DNA from: Aerococcus sp. UBA6277
GTDB taxonomy: Bacteria > Bacillota > Bacilli > Lactobacillales > Aerococcaceae
NCBI RefSeq assembly: GCF_002440555.1
Contig: NZ_DJUR01000032.1
Location: 1 to 19,169, forward strand
Direction: 5' to 3'
DNA: 19,169 bases
The position numbers and the translations under genes were made by a program. Every line of letters begins with the position of its first letter. Position 1 is the first letter of the stretch. Below the pieces are notes generated by a model. It saw nothing but the letters and a program-made list of their open reading frames with translations. It made no database searches and had not been told where the DNA came from. Positions 8,213 to 15,843 of this stretch are shown piece by piece.

Positions 8213-8245
8213 GAAAAGAGGTTGAAGCCTATGTGCCTCAACCTC
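8213..8245 (-). terminator. Terminator of the glycogen operon
   Basis: On the minus strand an 11-bp stem with one mismatch (GAGGTTGAGGC at 8235-8245 pairing with GCTTCAACCTC at 8218-8228, loop of 6) is followed by TTTTCC. It lies 75 bp after the glgA stop and before the lysC promoter. Confidence 0.78.
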
Positions 8246-8320
8246 AGTCACCATCCTATACAATGAAGGAATTCAATTTAGCAAACTAATTGGTTAGCAA
8301 GCTTAAATTATTTTCTTAAA

Positions 8321-9757
8321 TTATAGCAAGTCTTCATATAAATGGATATACGCCTTAGCCGGATCAGTCCATCTAAAGTCTGTCGCCATGGCTTGGTGAA
8401 TCAATTGGAACCATACATCCGGTTGGTTTTCGTAAATATCCAAGGCAATCTGGATAACATGGGCGAAAACATCCCCAGTAAAGATGTTAAATGAGAAGCC
8501 GTTACCTTCACCAGTATATTGGTTGTATGGTTGGACGGTATCTGATAAGCCACCAGTTTCATGGACAATTGGTAAAGTACCGTAACGCATGGCAATCATT
8601 TGTGATAAGCCACACGGTTCAAATGCACTAGGCATCAAGAACATATCAGACCCGGCATAAATTTGCTGGGCTAATTCGACATCAAAATCGATATACGCGC
8701 AGAATTCTCCAGGATACTTCCATTCAAAGTAACGGAATGAGTTCTCGAAAGCTTCATCACCGGTACCCAACACAACAATTTGAATATTGAAATTTGTGAG
8801 TAGATATTCAGCTTTTTCTTGTAACAACTGCATACCCTTTTGATCAGTTAATCTGGTAACTACCCCTAGTAAAGCAACATCCGGGTCTAAACTTAGGCCA
8901 ACTCGTTCCTGTAAGGCACGTTTATTGGCTGCTTTACCTGTTTGAACTGTTGATGCATCATAATTTTCAACTAAATGAGGATCCGTTTCAGGATTGTTTT
9001 GTTCATAATCTATTCCATTAATAATACCTGATAATTTCCAAGCATTATAACGTAATTCACCATCTAATTTTTCACCAAATTCAGGTGTTTGAATTTCGCG
9101 GGCGTAATTCGGACTAACTGTTGTTATCTTGTCAGAGAAATTAATACCACCCTTAAGATAGTTCACTTGCCCTTCCTTTTTAACCCCGTTTTCATGGAAT
9201 AAAGCATAGCTAGTGTTAAAAATCTCTTTTAAGACAGATTCATTTTGCCAACCTTGGAAACGAATGTTATGGATAGTTAGTACCTTGCGGATATTTTGGT
9301 AGCTATCTACCCAATGGTATCGATCCACTAATAAGGCAGGAATCATGGCTGTTTGCCAGTCATTTACATGAATAATATCTGGTATAAAGTCCACTTTTTC
9401 CATCATTTCAATCACTGCGATGTCAAAAAAACCAAACCGTTCACCGTCGTCATTTTGTCCGTACAATTGATCTCGATCAAAATACGCTAAATTATCAATA
9501 AAGTAATACTGAACGCCATCAAGTGTTAGCGTCTTTACCCCAACATAGGCTGATTTATAACCTAATTCAACTCTAAAATGGGTGATTTCAGTCAGTTGCT
9601 CCTTGAATTTTTCTGGCATTTGCGTGTAATACGGCAATACTACTCTGATATCAACACCTTGTTTGCGCAATTCTTTTGGCAATGCATAGGCAACATCTCC
9701 AAGTCCACCCGTTTTGAAGAACGGCGCACCCTCAGCGGCGACAAATAAAACTTTCAT
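8321..9757 (-). CDS. glgA: Glycogen synthase GlgA (ADP-glucose type, GT5)
   Basis: This 478-residue enzyme transfers glucose from ADP-glucose to the non-reducing end of alpha-1,4-glucan. The N-terminal GT5 ADP-glucose motif KTGGLGDV is at 15-22 and HVNDW at 130-134. The C-terminal Rossmann domain carries TRLTDQKG (R302 and K307) and the retaining-glycosyltransferase segment SAFEPCGLSQ with E380, then HETGGL. These match the E. coli R300/K305/E377 set. Length is typical. It is the last gene of the operon, 34 bp after glgD, with AAGGGTG as ribosome site, and a terminator follows. No glgP is found downstream. Confidence 0.97.
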   Translation of the reverse strand: MKVLFVAAEGAPFFKTGGLGDVAYALPKELRKQGVDIRVVLPYYTQMPEKFKEQLTEITHFRVELGYKSAYVGVKTLTLDGVQYYFIDNLAYFDRDQLYGQNDDGERFGFFDIAVIEMMEKVDFIPDIIHVNDWQTAMIPALLVDRYHWVDSYQNIRKVLTIHNIRFQGWQNESVLKEIFNTSYALFHENGVKKEGQVNYLKGGINFSDKITTVSPNYAREIQTPEFGEKLDGELRYNAWKLSGIINGIDYEQNNPETDPHLVENYDASTVQTGKAANKRALQERVGLSLDPDVALLGVVTRLTDQKGMQLLQEKAEYLLTNFNIQIVVLGTGDEAFENSFRYFEWKYPGEFCAYIDFDVELAQQIYAGSDMFLMPSAFEPCGLSQMIAMRYGTLPIVHETGGLSDTVQPYNQYTGEGNGFSFNIFTGDVFAHVIQIALDIYENQPDVWFQLIHQAMATDFRWTDPAKAYIHLYEDLL

Positions 9758-9791
9758 ATAATCACCCTTCTCTCAACTCTTTATCTACTAC

Positions 9792-10991
9792 TTAAAATCC
9801 TTTGACCTTTTTAAACTTATAAGCTGGGTGTTGGAATGACTCGTCAGATGCAGCGACATAGGTCCCTTTAGGAATCACAATAGGTTCTTCCGGTGAGCCA
9901 ATGATGACTGCGCCTGGCGCTACCTCAACTTTTTTGTCTAAAATAGCATATTTAACGCTTGCACCCTTACCAATCTTCGCACTTTGGAAAATGATAGAAT
10001 CTTCTACTTTAGCATTTGGCGCCACTTTAACGTTACGGAAGATATGAGAATGTTCCACTTCACCATAAATTTGACAACCCGTACCAATTTGTGCATTAAT
10101 GACATTTGCATGGCTACCATAATAAGTTGGCGAACCATTATGTGCTTTTGTAATGATAGGTTGATCACCTTGGAATAATTGGGTAAAGTATTCACCGTTT
10201 AGCATTTGCATGCTGACATCATAGTAAGATTTTACAGAATCTACGTTACCGACGTAACCTTCATAAAGATAACCAACTGTTTTATAGTCATCCATGTATT
10301 CAATGATAACGTCATCTAACTCTTTGTAGTAGTTATTTTCTTCAGCTCGGTCAATCATTTCAAGCAACTTGTCAGTTCGAACCAGTGTCATGTTCATATC
10401 ATAATTAATAGTTGATTGAGAAATTGGTGTAATTCCTTCTTTAGAAAGGCGCTCGACATTTTGGTCGTCATCTAAATGAATGATGTATTCGTTTGGATGG
10501 TATTCAATTAATTCACGTGGTACTTCAGCGTAAACACGAACGATATCAGCATCGCAACCATCAAATTTTTCAATAACTTCATCTAGATGGACATTGGCTA
10601 CTATTTTGGCACCTGAAACAAATACATACTCTGCATTTGAACTTTCAATAAATAAGTGATGGTCATCATAGAATGGGCCTTTACGACTCGCTGCTTCATA
10701 TAAAGCACGTTTGTGATTCATTTGTGAAAAGGTAAAAATCCCACCTGTGTAACTATCAAAGTTCCAGGCTTTACCTGAACGGATATGGTCATATACAGAA
10801 CGACCAGTTTCAGCCATAAATAAAGCGACAGAACGCACTCCTGCGTGCGATAAACTTGATAAATAGAAGTCTAAGATACGGTAACGACAAGCGAATGGTA
10901 GGTTTGCAATTGGTCTATTGTCTGTTAATGGCATTAAATTAGTTGTCGATTCATTCAAATTTAAGATAGCTGTAACTTTATTTTTAACCAT
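9792..10991 (-). CDS. glgD: GlgD, regulatory (non-catalytic) subunit of ADP-glucose pyrophosphorylase
   Basis: This protein (399 residues) shares the GlgC fold but has lost its chemistry. The pyrophosphate-binding GGxGTRL loop is replaced by NLNESTTNL (11-19), the catalytic Asp of SGDHIY becomes Ala in SGAKIV (A128), and no FEEKP glucose-1-phosphate motif is present. The C-terminal left-handed beta-helix remains (hexapeptide-like repeats about residues 285-375). In Firmicutes GlgD forms a mixed complex with GlgC and raises its activity. A TTG at 11006 could extend the protein by five residues, but GGAGG (11000-11004) lies 8 nt upstream of the ATG at 10991, so that start is chosen. It begins 1 nt after the glgC stop. 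Confidence 0.95.
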   Translation of the reverse strand: MVKNKVTAILNLNESTTNLMPLTDNRPIANLPFACRYRILDFYLSSLSHAGVRSVALFMAETGRSVYDHIRSGKAWNFDSYTGGIFTFSQMNHKRALYEAASRKGPFYDDHHLFIESSNAEYVFVSGAKIVANVHLDEVIEKFDGCDADIVRVYAEVPRELIEYHPNEYIIHLDDDQNVERLSKEGITPISQSTINYDMNMTLVRTDKLLEMIDRAEENNYYKELDDVIIEYMDDYKTVGYLYEGYVGNVDSVKSYYDVSMQMLNGEYFTQLFQGDQPIITKAHNGSPTYYGSHANVINAQIGTGCQIYGEVEHSHIFRNVKVAPNAKVEDSIIFQSAKIGKGASVKYAILDKKVEVAPGAVIIGSPEEPIVIPKGTYVAASDESFQHPAYKFKKVKGF

Positions 10992-10992
10992 A

Positions 10993-12120
10993 TTAATTAC
11001 CTCCAACTACTTCTTCATATCCAATAACGGCGATATTATCAGGGGTTCCAATGACTTCTGACCCATCAGAAACAATGGCTTCCTCACCTAAAATCGCGTA
11101 TTCAATTTTAACATTTTCACCAATACTTGATCCCTTCATAATGATTGAGTTGGCAATTGTCGAACCTTTCCCAACTAATACATTTGGAGAAAGGATTGAG
11201 TCTTTAATACTGCCGCGGATAATACAACCATCACAAATCAGGGCATTTTCAACTACAGATTCTGTCGATAAGAATTGTGGTGTAGTCATCGTATTTCTTG
11301 AGAAAATTGGCCAACCCTTGTCGCGGATTTGTAATGGATGTTCTTGATCAAGCACTTCCATATTTGCTTCCCACAATGAGTCGATTGTACCTACGTCTTT
11401 CCAGTAACCATCGAATGAATAAGCAAACAATTTTTCATCATTATTTAAATAAGCAGGAATCACATTTTGACCAAAGTCTTCCATACCTTCAGGGTCTTGC
11501 GTTAAGTATTCACGTAATTTGTCCCATGTAAAAATGTAAATCCCCATTGAAGCTAAATTACTCTTTGGATTTTCTGGTTTTTCTTCAAACTCAACGATTT
11601 TTCCTTCGTCATTGGTATTCATAATACCAAAGCGAGAAGCCTCATTCATGGGTACTGGTTTAACGGCAACAGTACAATCGGCGCCATTTGCCTTATGCGC
11701 TGCTAACATCGGTGCATAGTCCATTTTATAAATATGGTCTCCTGAAAGAATTAATACATATTCAGGATTTTTACTATCAATAAAAGATACATTTTGATAA
11801 ATGGCATTCGCAGTACCATTAAACCATTTTTCTCCATCACTAGAAGAATAAGGTTGTAACACGAAGGCACCACCGTCGCGAGTATCTAAGTCCCAAGAAT
11901 CACCATTCCCAATATGGTCATTCAAAATCATCGGTTCATATTGTGTCATGACACCAACAGTTGTAATCCCTGAATTCATACAGTTACTCAAGGTAAAATC
12001 AATAATTCGATATTTGCCACCAAAAGGAACAGCTGGCTTAGCAATACTTTTTGTTAACTTTCCTAAACGAGTACCTTTACCACCGGCAAGAATCATAGCA
12101 ATCATTTCATTATTTAACAT
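10993..12120 (-). CDS. glgC: Glucose-1-phosphate adenylyltransferase GlgC (catalytic subunit)
   Basis: This 375-residue enzyme makes ADP-glucose from ATP and glucose-1-phosphate, the committed step of glycogen synthesis. It has LAGGKGTRL (11-19) for nucleotide and pyrophosphate, SGDHIY with the catalytic Asp D128, and VEFEEKP with K181 for glucose-1-phosphate. The C-terminal hexapeptide beta-helix runs from about 285 to 360. All catalytic motifs lacking in the adjacent GlgD are present here. The family homologues begin close to the [10 protein letters not shown] segment, so the ATG at 12120 is reasonable, although the nearest GGAG is 15 nt away inside a small palindrome. The gap to glgB upstream is 104 bp. 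Confidence 0.96.
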   Translation of the reverse strand: MLNNEMIAMILAGGKGTRLGKLTKSIAKPAVPFGGKYRIIDFTLSNCMNSGITTVGVMTQYEPMILNDHIGNGDSWDLDTRDGGAFVLQPYSSSDGEKWFNGTANAIYQNVSFIDSKNPEYVLILSGDHIYKMDYAPMLAAHKANGADCTVAVKPVPMNEASRFGIMNTNDEGKIVEFEEKPENPKSNLASMGIYIFTWDKLREYLTQDPEGMEDFGQNVIPAYLNNDEKLFAYSFDGYWKDVGTIDSLWEANMEVLDQEHPLQIRDKGWPIFSRNTMTTPQFLSTESVVENALICDGCIIRGSIKDSILSPNVLVGKGSTIANSIIMKGSSIGENVKIEYAILGEEAIVSDGSEVIGTPDNIAVIGYEEVVGGN

Positions 12121-12126
12121 GGTAGC

Positions 12127-12139
12127 GGAGTTAAACTCC
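12127..12139 (-). promoter_or_regulatory. Palindrome enclosing the only good Shine-Dalgarno of glgC
   Basis: GGAGTTTAACTCC on the minus strand is self-complementary (5-bp stem, 3-nt loop). The AAAGGAG ribosome site of glgC lies in its left arm, 15 nt from the ATG, which is longer than usual. Folding would hide the site. It could lower or tune glgC translation, or be incidental. Confidence 0.35.
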
Positions 12140-12224
12140 TTTCCCCCTTTTTACATAAGGCACCCACCCAAATATGATGGGATCATGACATTTCAACGAA
12201 AACTGTAGTAACGGATCAACCCCT

Positions 12225-14177
12225 TTAATGGATTTTCTTATCTGTTGTTTCAGGCGTAAGTTTTATATTTACTGGTTCAAAGGCTATTGCTGCTAGAGAT
12301 GGTAAGTTTATTTCTAGTGAATAAGGTTGGTCTTTATATGGGACCGCCTCTGTTTCAAAAATTGAGGTTTGATACTCCCAGTTTCCGCCAAACGCCTTCA
12401 TCTCGCTATTTAAGACCACTTGATAAGTACCCGCATATGGTACGCCAATTCGATAGTAACTACGTTCAATAGGTGTAAAATTGAAGGCACAAACTAACAA
12501 GGCATCCGCTGCTTTACCATGACGGATAAATGATAAGGTGGTTTCTTGATCATCATCAGCTTCAATAATAGTAATACCAGCTTTTTGGTTATCTTGCTCG
12601 TGAAGTGCAGGCGTCTCTTTATACAGCTTGTTCAATTCAGCAACGTACGATTGGAATTCAGTATTATACTCTCGATCTAGAGATGACCATTCCAACCCTT
12701 CATAGAAACGCCATTCTAAGAACTGACCAATTTCATTACCCATGAAGGATAATTTTTTCCCAGGATATAGTAGTAGATACCCCTCAAGGACACGCAAGTT
12801 TGCAAACATCTCATAGCGGTTATGATTCGGCATCTTGCCTAGTAATGAGTGCTTACCGTGTACAACTTCATCGTGTGAGAAGGGTAAAACAAAATTCTCA
12901 TCATGCATGTACATGAAAGTGAAATTGATTAACTTGTAGTTATCGCTTCTAGATAAGGCATCAATCCCGAAGAACTTCAAGGTATCATTCATCCAACCCA
13001 TATTCCATTTAAAGTTAAATCCTAGACCACCTAGGCTAGTCGGTTTCGTTACTCCGCTCCAAGCGGTAGATTCTTCAGCAATCATTAAGTAAGATGGGTC
13101 TCTGAGAAGAATTTCTGTGTTGAGTTTCCGTAAAAATTCAAGCCCTTCCAGATTAACGTTATGCCCGTATTTATTTGGCGTCCAATGGCCAATGTCATAA
13201 TCCAAATACAACATATTTGAAACTGCATCAACTCGGATACCATCAAAATGGAAAGTTTCGAGCCAAAATACGGCACTGGAAATCAAGAATGACTGGACTT
13301 GAGTACGCCCTAAATCAAAGTTTTTAGTCCCCCATCTAACATTTTCAGCACGATTAGGGTCCTGGTATTCAAAAGTTGGTGTGCCATCATAATTGGCCAA
13401 GGCATCATCGTTCACCACAAAGTGACCTGGCACCCAGTCAATGATGACCCCAATACCTGACTGGTGACAGGCATCTACAAAGGACATTAATGGTCCAAAA
13501 TCATGACCAAAACGACCTGCAATAGAGAAATAACCCGATATTTGATAACCCCAAGAGGCTTCTAATGGGTGCTCCATTAAAGGCAAAAATTCAATATGAG
13601 TATAGCCCATTTTTTTTACGTAAGGAATCAATTCTTCTTTTAGATCAGCAAAAGTATAGGCTGAACCATCCTCGTGTCTATTCCAAGATGACATATGCAC
13701 TTCATATATATTTATCGGACTAGCAAACATATTGGATTGCTTTCTTTGTTTGATCCATTCTTGATCGTGCCACTCGTAAGTCGGCATATCTTGTATCACA
13801 GAGGCGTTCTTTGGTGGCACTTCACCAGCAAAGGCAAAGGGATCTTGCTTTTCCCTTTTAACGCCATCTTTATCTTCAATGACAAATTTATAAAGGTCCC
13901 ACTCTTTTGCATCCTGCATAAAAATAGTCCATGCACCAGTGTCCGCAACCTTCTCCATTTGCATTTCTGCCCAATCGGAAAAATCACCTTCCAAATAAAC
14001 ACATTTGGCATTCGGTGCCCATACAGTAAATTGGTATCCTTCTTGGTCATCATTAACTTGTTTCTTAGCTCCTAGGAATTTAAAAGCTTCATAATGATTG
14101 CCAATATTAAAATAATACATTTCATCAACCAAGTTTCTACCTTGGATTGATGGGATTGCTTCTTTTTCTCGAGACAA
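12225..14177 (-). CDS. glgB: 1,4-alpha-glucan branching enzyme GlgB
   Basis: This 650-residue GH13 enzyme cuts alpha-1,4 chains and re-attaches them as alpha-1,6 branches. A CBM48-type N-terminal domain (about 30-125, with FTVWAPNAKCVYLEGDFSDW around 50-69) is followed by the catalytic barrel. Catalytic residues are D317 in GIRVDAVSNML, the Glu pair E368/E369 in MIAEEST, and D436 in FSHDEVVHGK. The C-terminal beta domain spans roughly 550-635. The length is typical of single-CBM48 Firmicute enzymes. The start is a TTG: GGGGGGAG (14183-14190) lies 5 nt upstream and the next in-frame Met is at residue 20. It follows the phosphodiesterase gene by 39 bp on the same strand without a terminator. 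Confidence 0.96.
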   Translation of the reverse strand: MSREKEAIPSIQGRNLVDEMYYFNIGNHYEAFKFLGAKKQVNDDQEGYQFTVWAPNAKCVYLEGDFSDWAEMQMEKVADTGAWTIFMQDAKEWDLYKFVIEDKDGVKREKQDPFAFAGEVPPKNASVIQDMPTYEWHDQEWIKQRKQSNMFASPINIYEVHMSSWNRHEDGSAYTFADLKEELIPYVKKMGYTHIEFLPLMEHPLEASWGYQISGYFSIAGRFGHDFGPLMSFVDACHQSGIGVIIDWVPGHFVVNDDALANYDGTPTFEYQDPNRAENVRWGTKNFDLGRTQVQSFLISSAVFWLETFHFDGIRVDAVSNMLYLDYDIGHWTPNKYGHNVNLEGLEFLRKLNTEILLRDPSYLMIAEESTAWSGVTKPTSLGGLGFNFKWNMGWMNDTLKFFGIDALSRSDNYKLINFTFMYMHDENFVLPFSHDEVVHGKHSLLGKMPNHNRYEMFANLRVLEGYLLLYPGKKLSFMGNEIGQFLEWRFYEGLEWSSLDREYNTEFQSYVAELNKLYKETPALHEQDNQKAGITIIEADDDQETTLSFIRHGKAADALLVCAFNFTPIERSYYRIGVPYAGTYQVVLNSEMKAFGGNWEYQTSIFETEAVPYKDQPYSLEINLPSLAAIAFEPVNIKLTPETTDKKIH

Positions 14178-14216
14178 AATGACTCCCCCCTGCTTTATAG
14201 CAAATAAAATTATTCG

Positions 14217-15503
14217 CTATTTGAAAATTTGCTCTAAAACTTTTCCTTCTATTGGCGTTGTGAATGCTAAATCTAACATTTCTAGCATTGTTGGTCCTTC
14301 ATCTACCAAACGCCCCCTGCCTACAGTTTCACCAGCTCTAATTTTAGGTCCTCTTGCCATAAACATCGTCGTATAATTTTCTTTTTTGGGGCTATATCCA
14401 TGACTCGCTTTTAATAGCTTGACACCTGGAATATATTTATCAGTATCTTCCATGATTGGGCGTTCAATGCCACTTTCAAAGTAATAGCCTTCGTTTGCTT
14501 CGATTAAGGCAAAACATTCAGGATCTGCACCTAAAGCGACCGCCTCATCTCGATTATAAATGGTTTCGATGTATGGTTTTAATGGTGCTAGGATTTCTTT
14601 AAGTTTTGCCATTGTGAATGCATCATAATCTTTCACATAGATATAGCAAGAGCCGTCCGCCCCTTTTGCGTAGACTTTATAATCTTGGATTTCATTTTGT
14701 GCCTTCGTCTCTATTAATCCAGCTTCTTTGAATAAATGATTTGGTCGAATAACAACTTGGGTATCAATTTGATAGTGATCACCTAATAAGACAATATGGG
14801 CTTCTTTATAGGCTGGCGTTGTTTCAATCGCATGGAACAATTGGCCTAAATGTGCGTCCATTCGCTCAATGGCCGCTTTAGCTTCGGGTGATTTCACGCC
14901 AAAACCATGTCGAGTAGAATCAAGGTCTACAAGGTGGATTGCCATCACATCTGGTTGTTCATTTTCAATAGTATCTACTGCTACTGCCGTTACAAAGTCG
15001 TCTAATTCTGGTTGTTTAATCCCTGACCTTAAATGACCAAATTTATGATTCTTTTCAATGAGGTATCTAGGTGATGATGCTAATAGGGATACCGCGACTT
15101 GAGAGTGCCATTTACGGTTTGCGAAAATTTCTGCAATATTATAATCGATTGATCTACTTTTACCGGTAACAGGCCAAAGGATTGTTGAAACACTCAAACC
15201 ATTTTCACTCGCGATATCGAATAAGGTTGGTGTTTTAATGTATCTAGTATACCAGTGCCAATCAGGAGAAATTCGGTTGGGTTGTAAAAGTGTGTTGTTT
15301 ATTATGCCGTGATCTTTGGGATATTGACCAGTGACAATGGAGGTATGACACATATAGGTTAGCGATGGGTAAACAGATTCAACTGCCTCAACTAAAGCTG
15401 CATCTTGACGGAATTTCTTGAAGTTTGGCAGCGATAAGGCATAAGTTAAATCCTCCGTTCCAAAAGCATCTAAACTGACTATGACTAACTTCTTACTTGG
15501 CAT
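14217..15503 (-). CDS. AlkP-superfamily nucleotide pyrophosphatase/phosphodiesterase-like enzyme heading the glg operon
   Basis: This 428-residue protein belongs to the type I phosphodiesterase/nucleotide pyrophosphatase family (NPP, alkaline phosphatase superfamily). Candidate metal and catalytic residues are all visible: D12 in VIVSLDAFG, nucleophile T49 in VYPSLTYMCHTSIVTG, D195 and H199 in HLVDLDSTRHG, D242/H243 in LLGDHYQID, and H368 in KASHGYSP. No signal peptide or membrane span is seen, so it is probably cytoplasmic. GGGAG at 15513-15517 is 9 nt from the ATG at 15503; a TTG three bases upstream is an unlikely alternative. It lies 39 bp before glgB with no terminator between, making it probably the first gene of the glycogen operon. 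The substrate is unknown; ADP-glucose is an attractive guess because NPP-type ADP-glucose pyrophosphatases exist in plants. Confidence 0.88.
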   Translation of the reverse strand: MPSKKLVIVSLDAFGTEDLTYALSLPNFKKFRQDAALVEAVESVYPSLTYMCHTSIVTGQYPKDHGIINNTLLQPNRISPDWHWYTRYIKTPTLFDIASENGLSVSTILWPVTGKSRSIDYNIAEIFANRKWHSQVAVSLLASSPRYLIEKNHKFGHLRSGIKQPELDDFVTAVAVDTIENEQPDVMAIHLVDLDSTRHGFGVKSPEAKAAIERMDAHLGQLFHAIETTPAYKEAHIVLLGDHYQIDTQVVIRPNHLFKEAGLIETKAQNEIQDYKVYAKGADGSCYIYVKDYDAFTMAKLKEILAPLKPYIETIYNRDEAVALGADPECFALIEANEGYYFESGIERPIMEDTDKYIPGVKLLKASHGYSPKKENYTTMFMARGPKIRAGETVGRGRLVDEGPTMLEMLDLAFTTPIEGKVLEQIFK

Positions 15504-15539
15504 CAATTAAATCTCCCTAATATTATTGCTGTATACTTT

Positions 15540-15545
15540 ATTATA
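15540..15545 (-). promoter_or_regulatory. Perfect -10 hexamer upstream of the glg operon
   Basis: TATAAT on the minus strand lies about 37 bp before the first gene of the operon. A -35 is unclear: TTGAAA is only 13 nt upstream, or it could pair at 18 nt with a weaker TAAAGT. The exact promoter architecture is uncertain, but a start between the RNA terminator and the operon is likely. Confidence 0.4.
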
Positions 15546-15568
15546 ACTTAAAAAATAATTTCAATGGA

Positions 15569-15584
15569 ATGAAAAAGCTTTCAT
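15569..15584 (-). promoter_or_regulatory. Candidate CcpA cre site of the glycogen operon
   Basis: ATGAAAGCTTTTTCAT on the minus strand matches the cre consensus WTGNAARCGNWWWCAW at 15 of 16 positions; the miss is the central G. It sits 24 bp upstream of the TATAAT, where CcpA binding would affect the promoter. Glycogen genes are often under catabolite control in Lactobacillales, which fits. Confidence 0.55.
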
Positions 15585-15596
15585 TTTTAGATAAAT

Positions 15597-15625
15597 AAAA
15601 AAGCGAGGACAAAATGTCCTCGCTT
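15597..15625 (-). terminator. Terminator of the small RNA upstream of the glg operon
   Basis: On the minus strand an 11-bp perfect stem (AAGCGAGGACA, loop TTT, complement) is followed by TTTT (up to six T in a row counting the stem end). It has no long T-run on the plus strand. Confidence 0.92.
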
Positions 15626-15758
15626 TCCAAGACTAGGGTCTAAGCCGTTCACATCAGCTTTTGACCAAGTACCCACATCCTGTGGTGATTTTCATCGTGT
15701 ACTTTCTTTAACTACATGCACAGACTTACAATATGCTGTGCGTGTCGCCTCATCGCAT
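15597..15758 (-). ncRNA. Unidentified structured small RNA (about 160 nt)
   Basis: A 337-bp gene-free stretch contains what looks like a complete small-RNA gene: a good promoter, about 160 nt of G+C-richer sequence with no sizeable reading frame, and a strong terminator. From 5' to 3' I see hairpin A (15714-15745, GCACAG/CTGTGC plus three outer pairs), hairpin B (15667-15704, AAGTAC/GTACTT closing over a CCACA/TGTGG helix), hairpin C (15637-15666, GGTC/GACC and AAGC/GCTT), then the terminator. I checked by eye for tRNA, tmRNA, RNase P, SRP RNA, T-box and common riboswitch motifs without a match. 6S RNA is possible by size and setting, but the long closing stem expected of 6S is not evident. 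A leader or riboswitch for the downstream operon is the main alternative. Confidence 0.6.
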
Positions 15759-15764
15759 AACATT

Positions 15765-15793
15765 ATTGTAACATGGAGGGACATAGAAAACAA
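15765..15793 (-). promoter_or_regulatory. Promoter of the small RNA
   Basis: On the minus strand TTGTTT (15788-15793), a 17-nt spacer and an extended -10 TG-T-TACAAT (hexamer 15765-15770) predict a start near 15758. This is among the best promoter matches in the window. Confidence 0.62.
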
Positions 15794-15843
15794 TCTTTTT
15801 TGTCTGATAAAGCTTCTCTTGTTTAATATTTTAAACTTTAGTA

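Noticed and set aside
7818..8225. Long plus-strand frame opposite lysC
   Set aside because: It is antisense to a well-supported aspartate kinase, has no protein-like composition or ribosome site, and is a shadow frame. The same applies to the other antisense frames across glg and nup genes.
8203..8264. Short repeat CCTATACAAT on both sides of the glg terminator
   Set aside because: Ten bases in two copies in AT-rich DNA is weak. There is no target duplication or element between them other than the terminator.
11006..11006. TTG at 11006 as the glgD start
   Set aside because: It would overlap the glgC end and has no ribosome site, whereas the ATG at 10991 has GGAGG 8 nt upstream.
15713..15754. 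A 13-codon frame within the small RNA that could be a leader peptide
   Set aside because: It has no ribosome site and no run of one regulatory codon, and it overlaps a hairpin stem. It is probably chance.
15600..15760. 6S RNA as a firm call for the structured RNA
   Set aside because: Size and setting fit, but I could not find the long closing stem or a clear central bubble. It is kept as unidentified.
15815..15843. AT-rich palindrome GTTTAA-TATT-TTAAAC after gloA
   Set aside because: No T-run follows on the gloA strand and the stem is all A-T except the ends. It is not convincing as a terminator.
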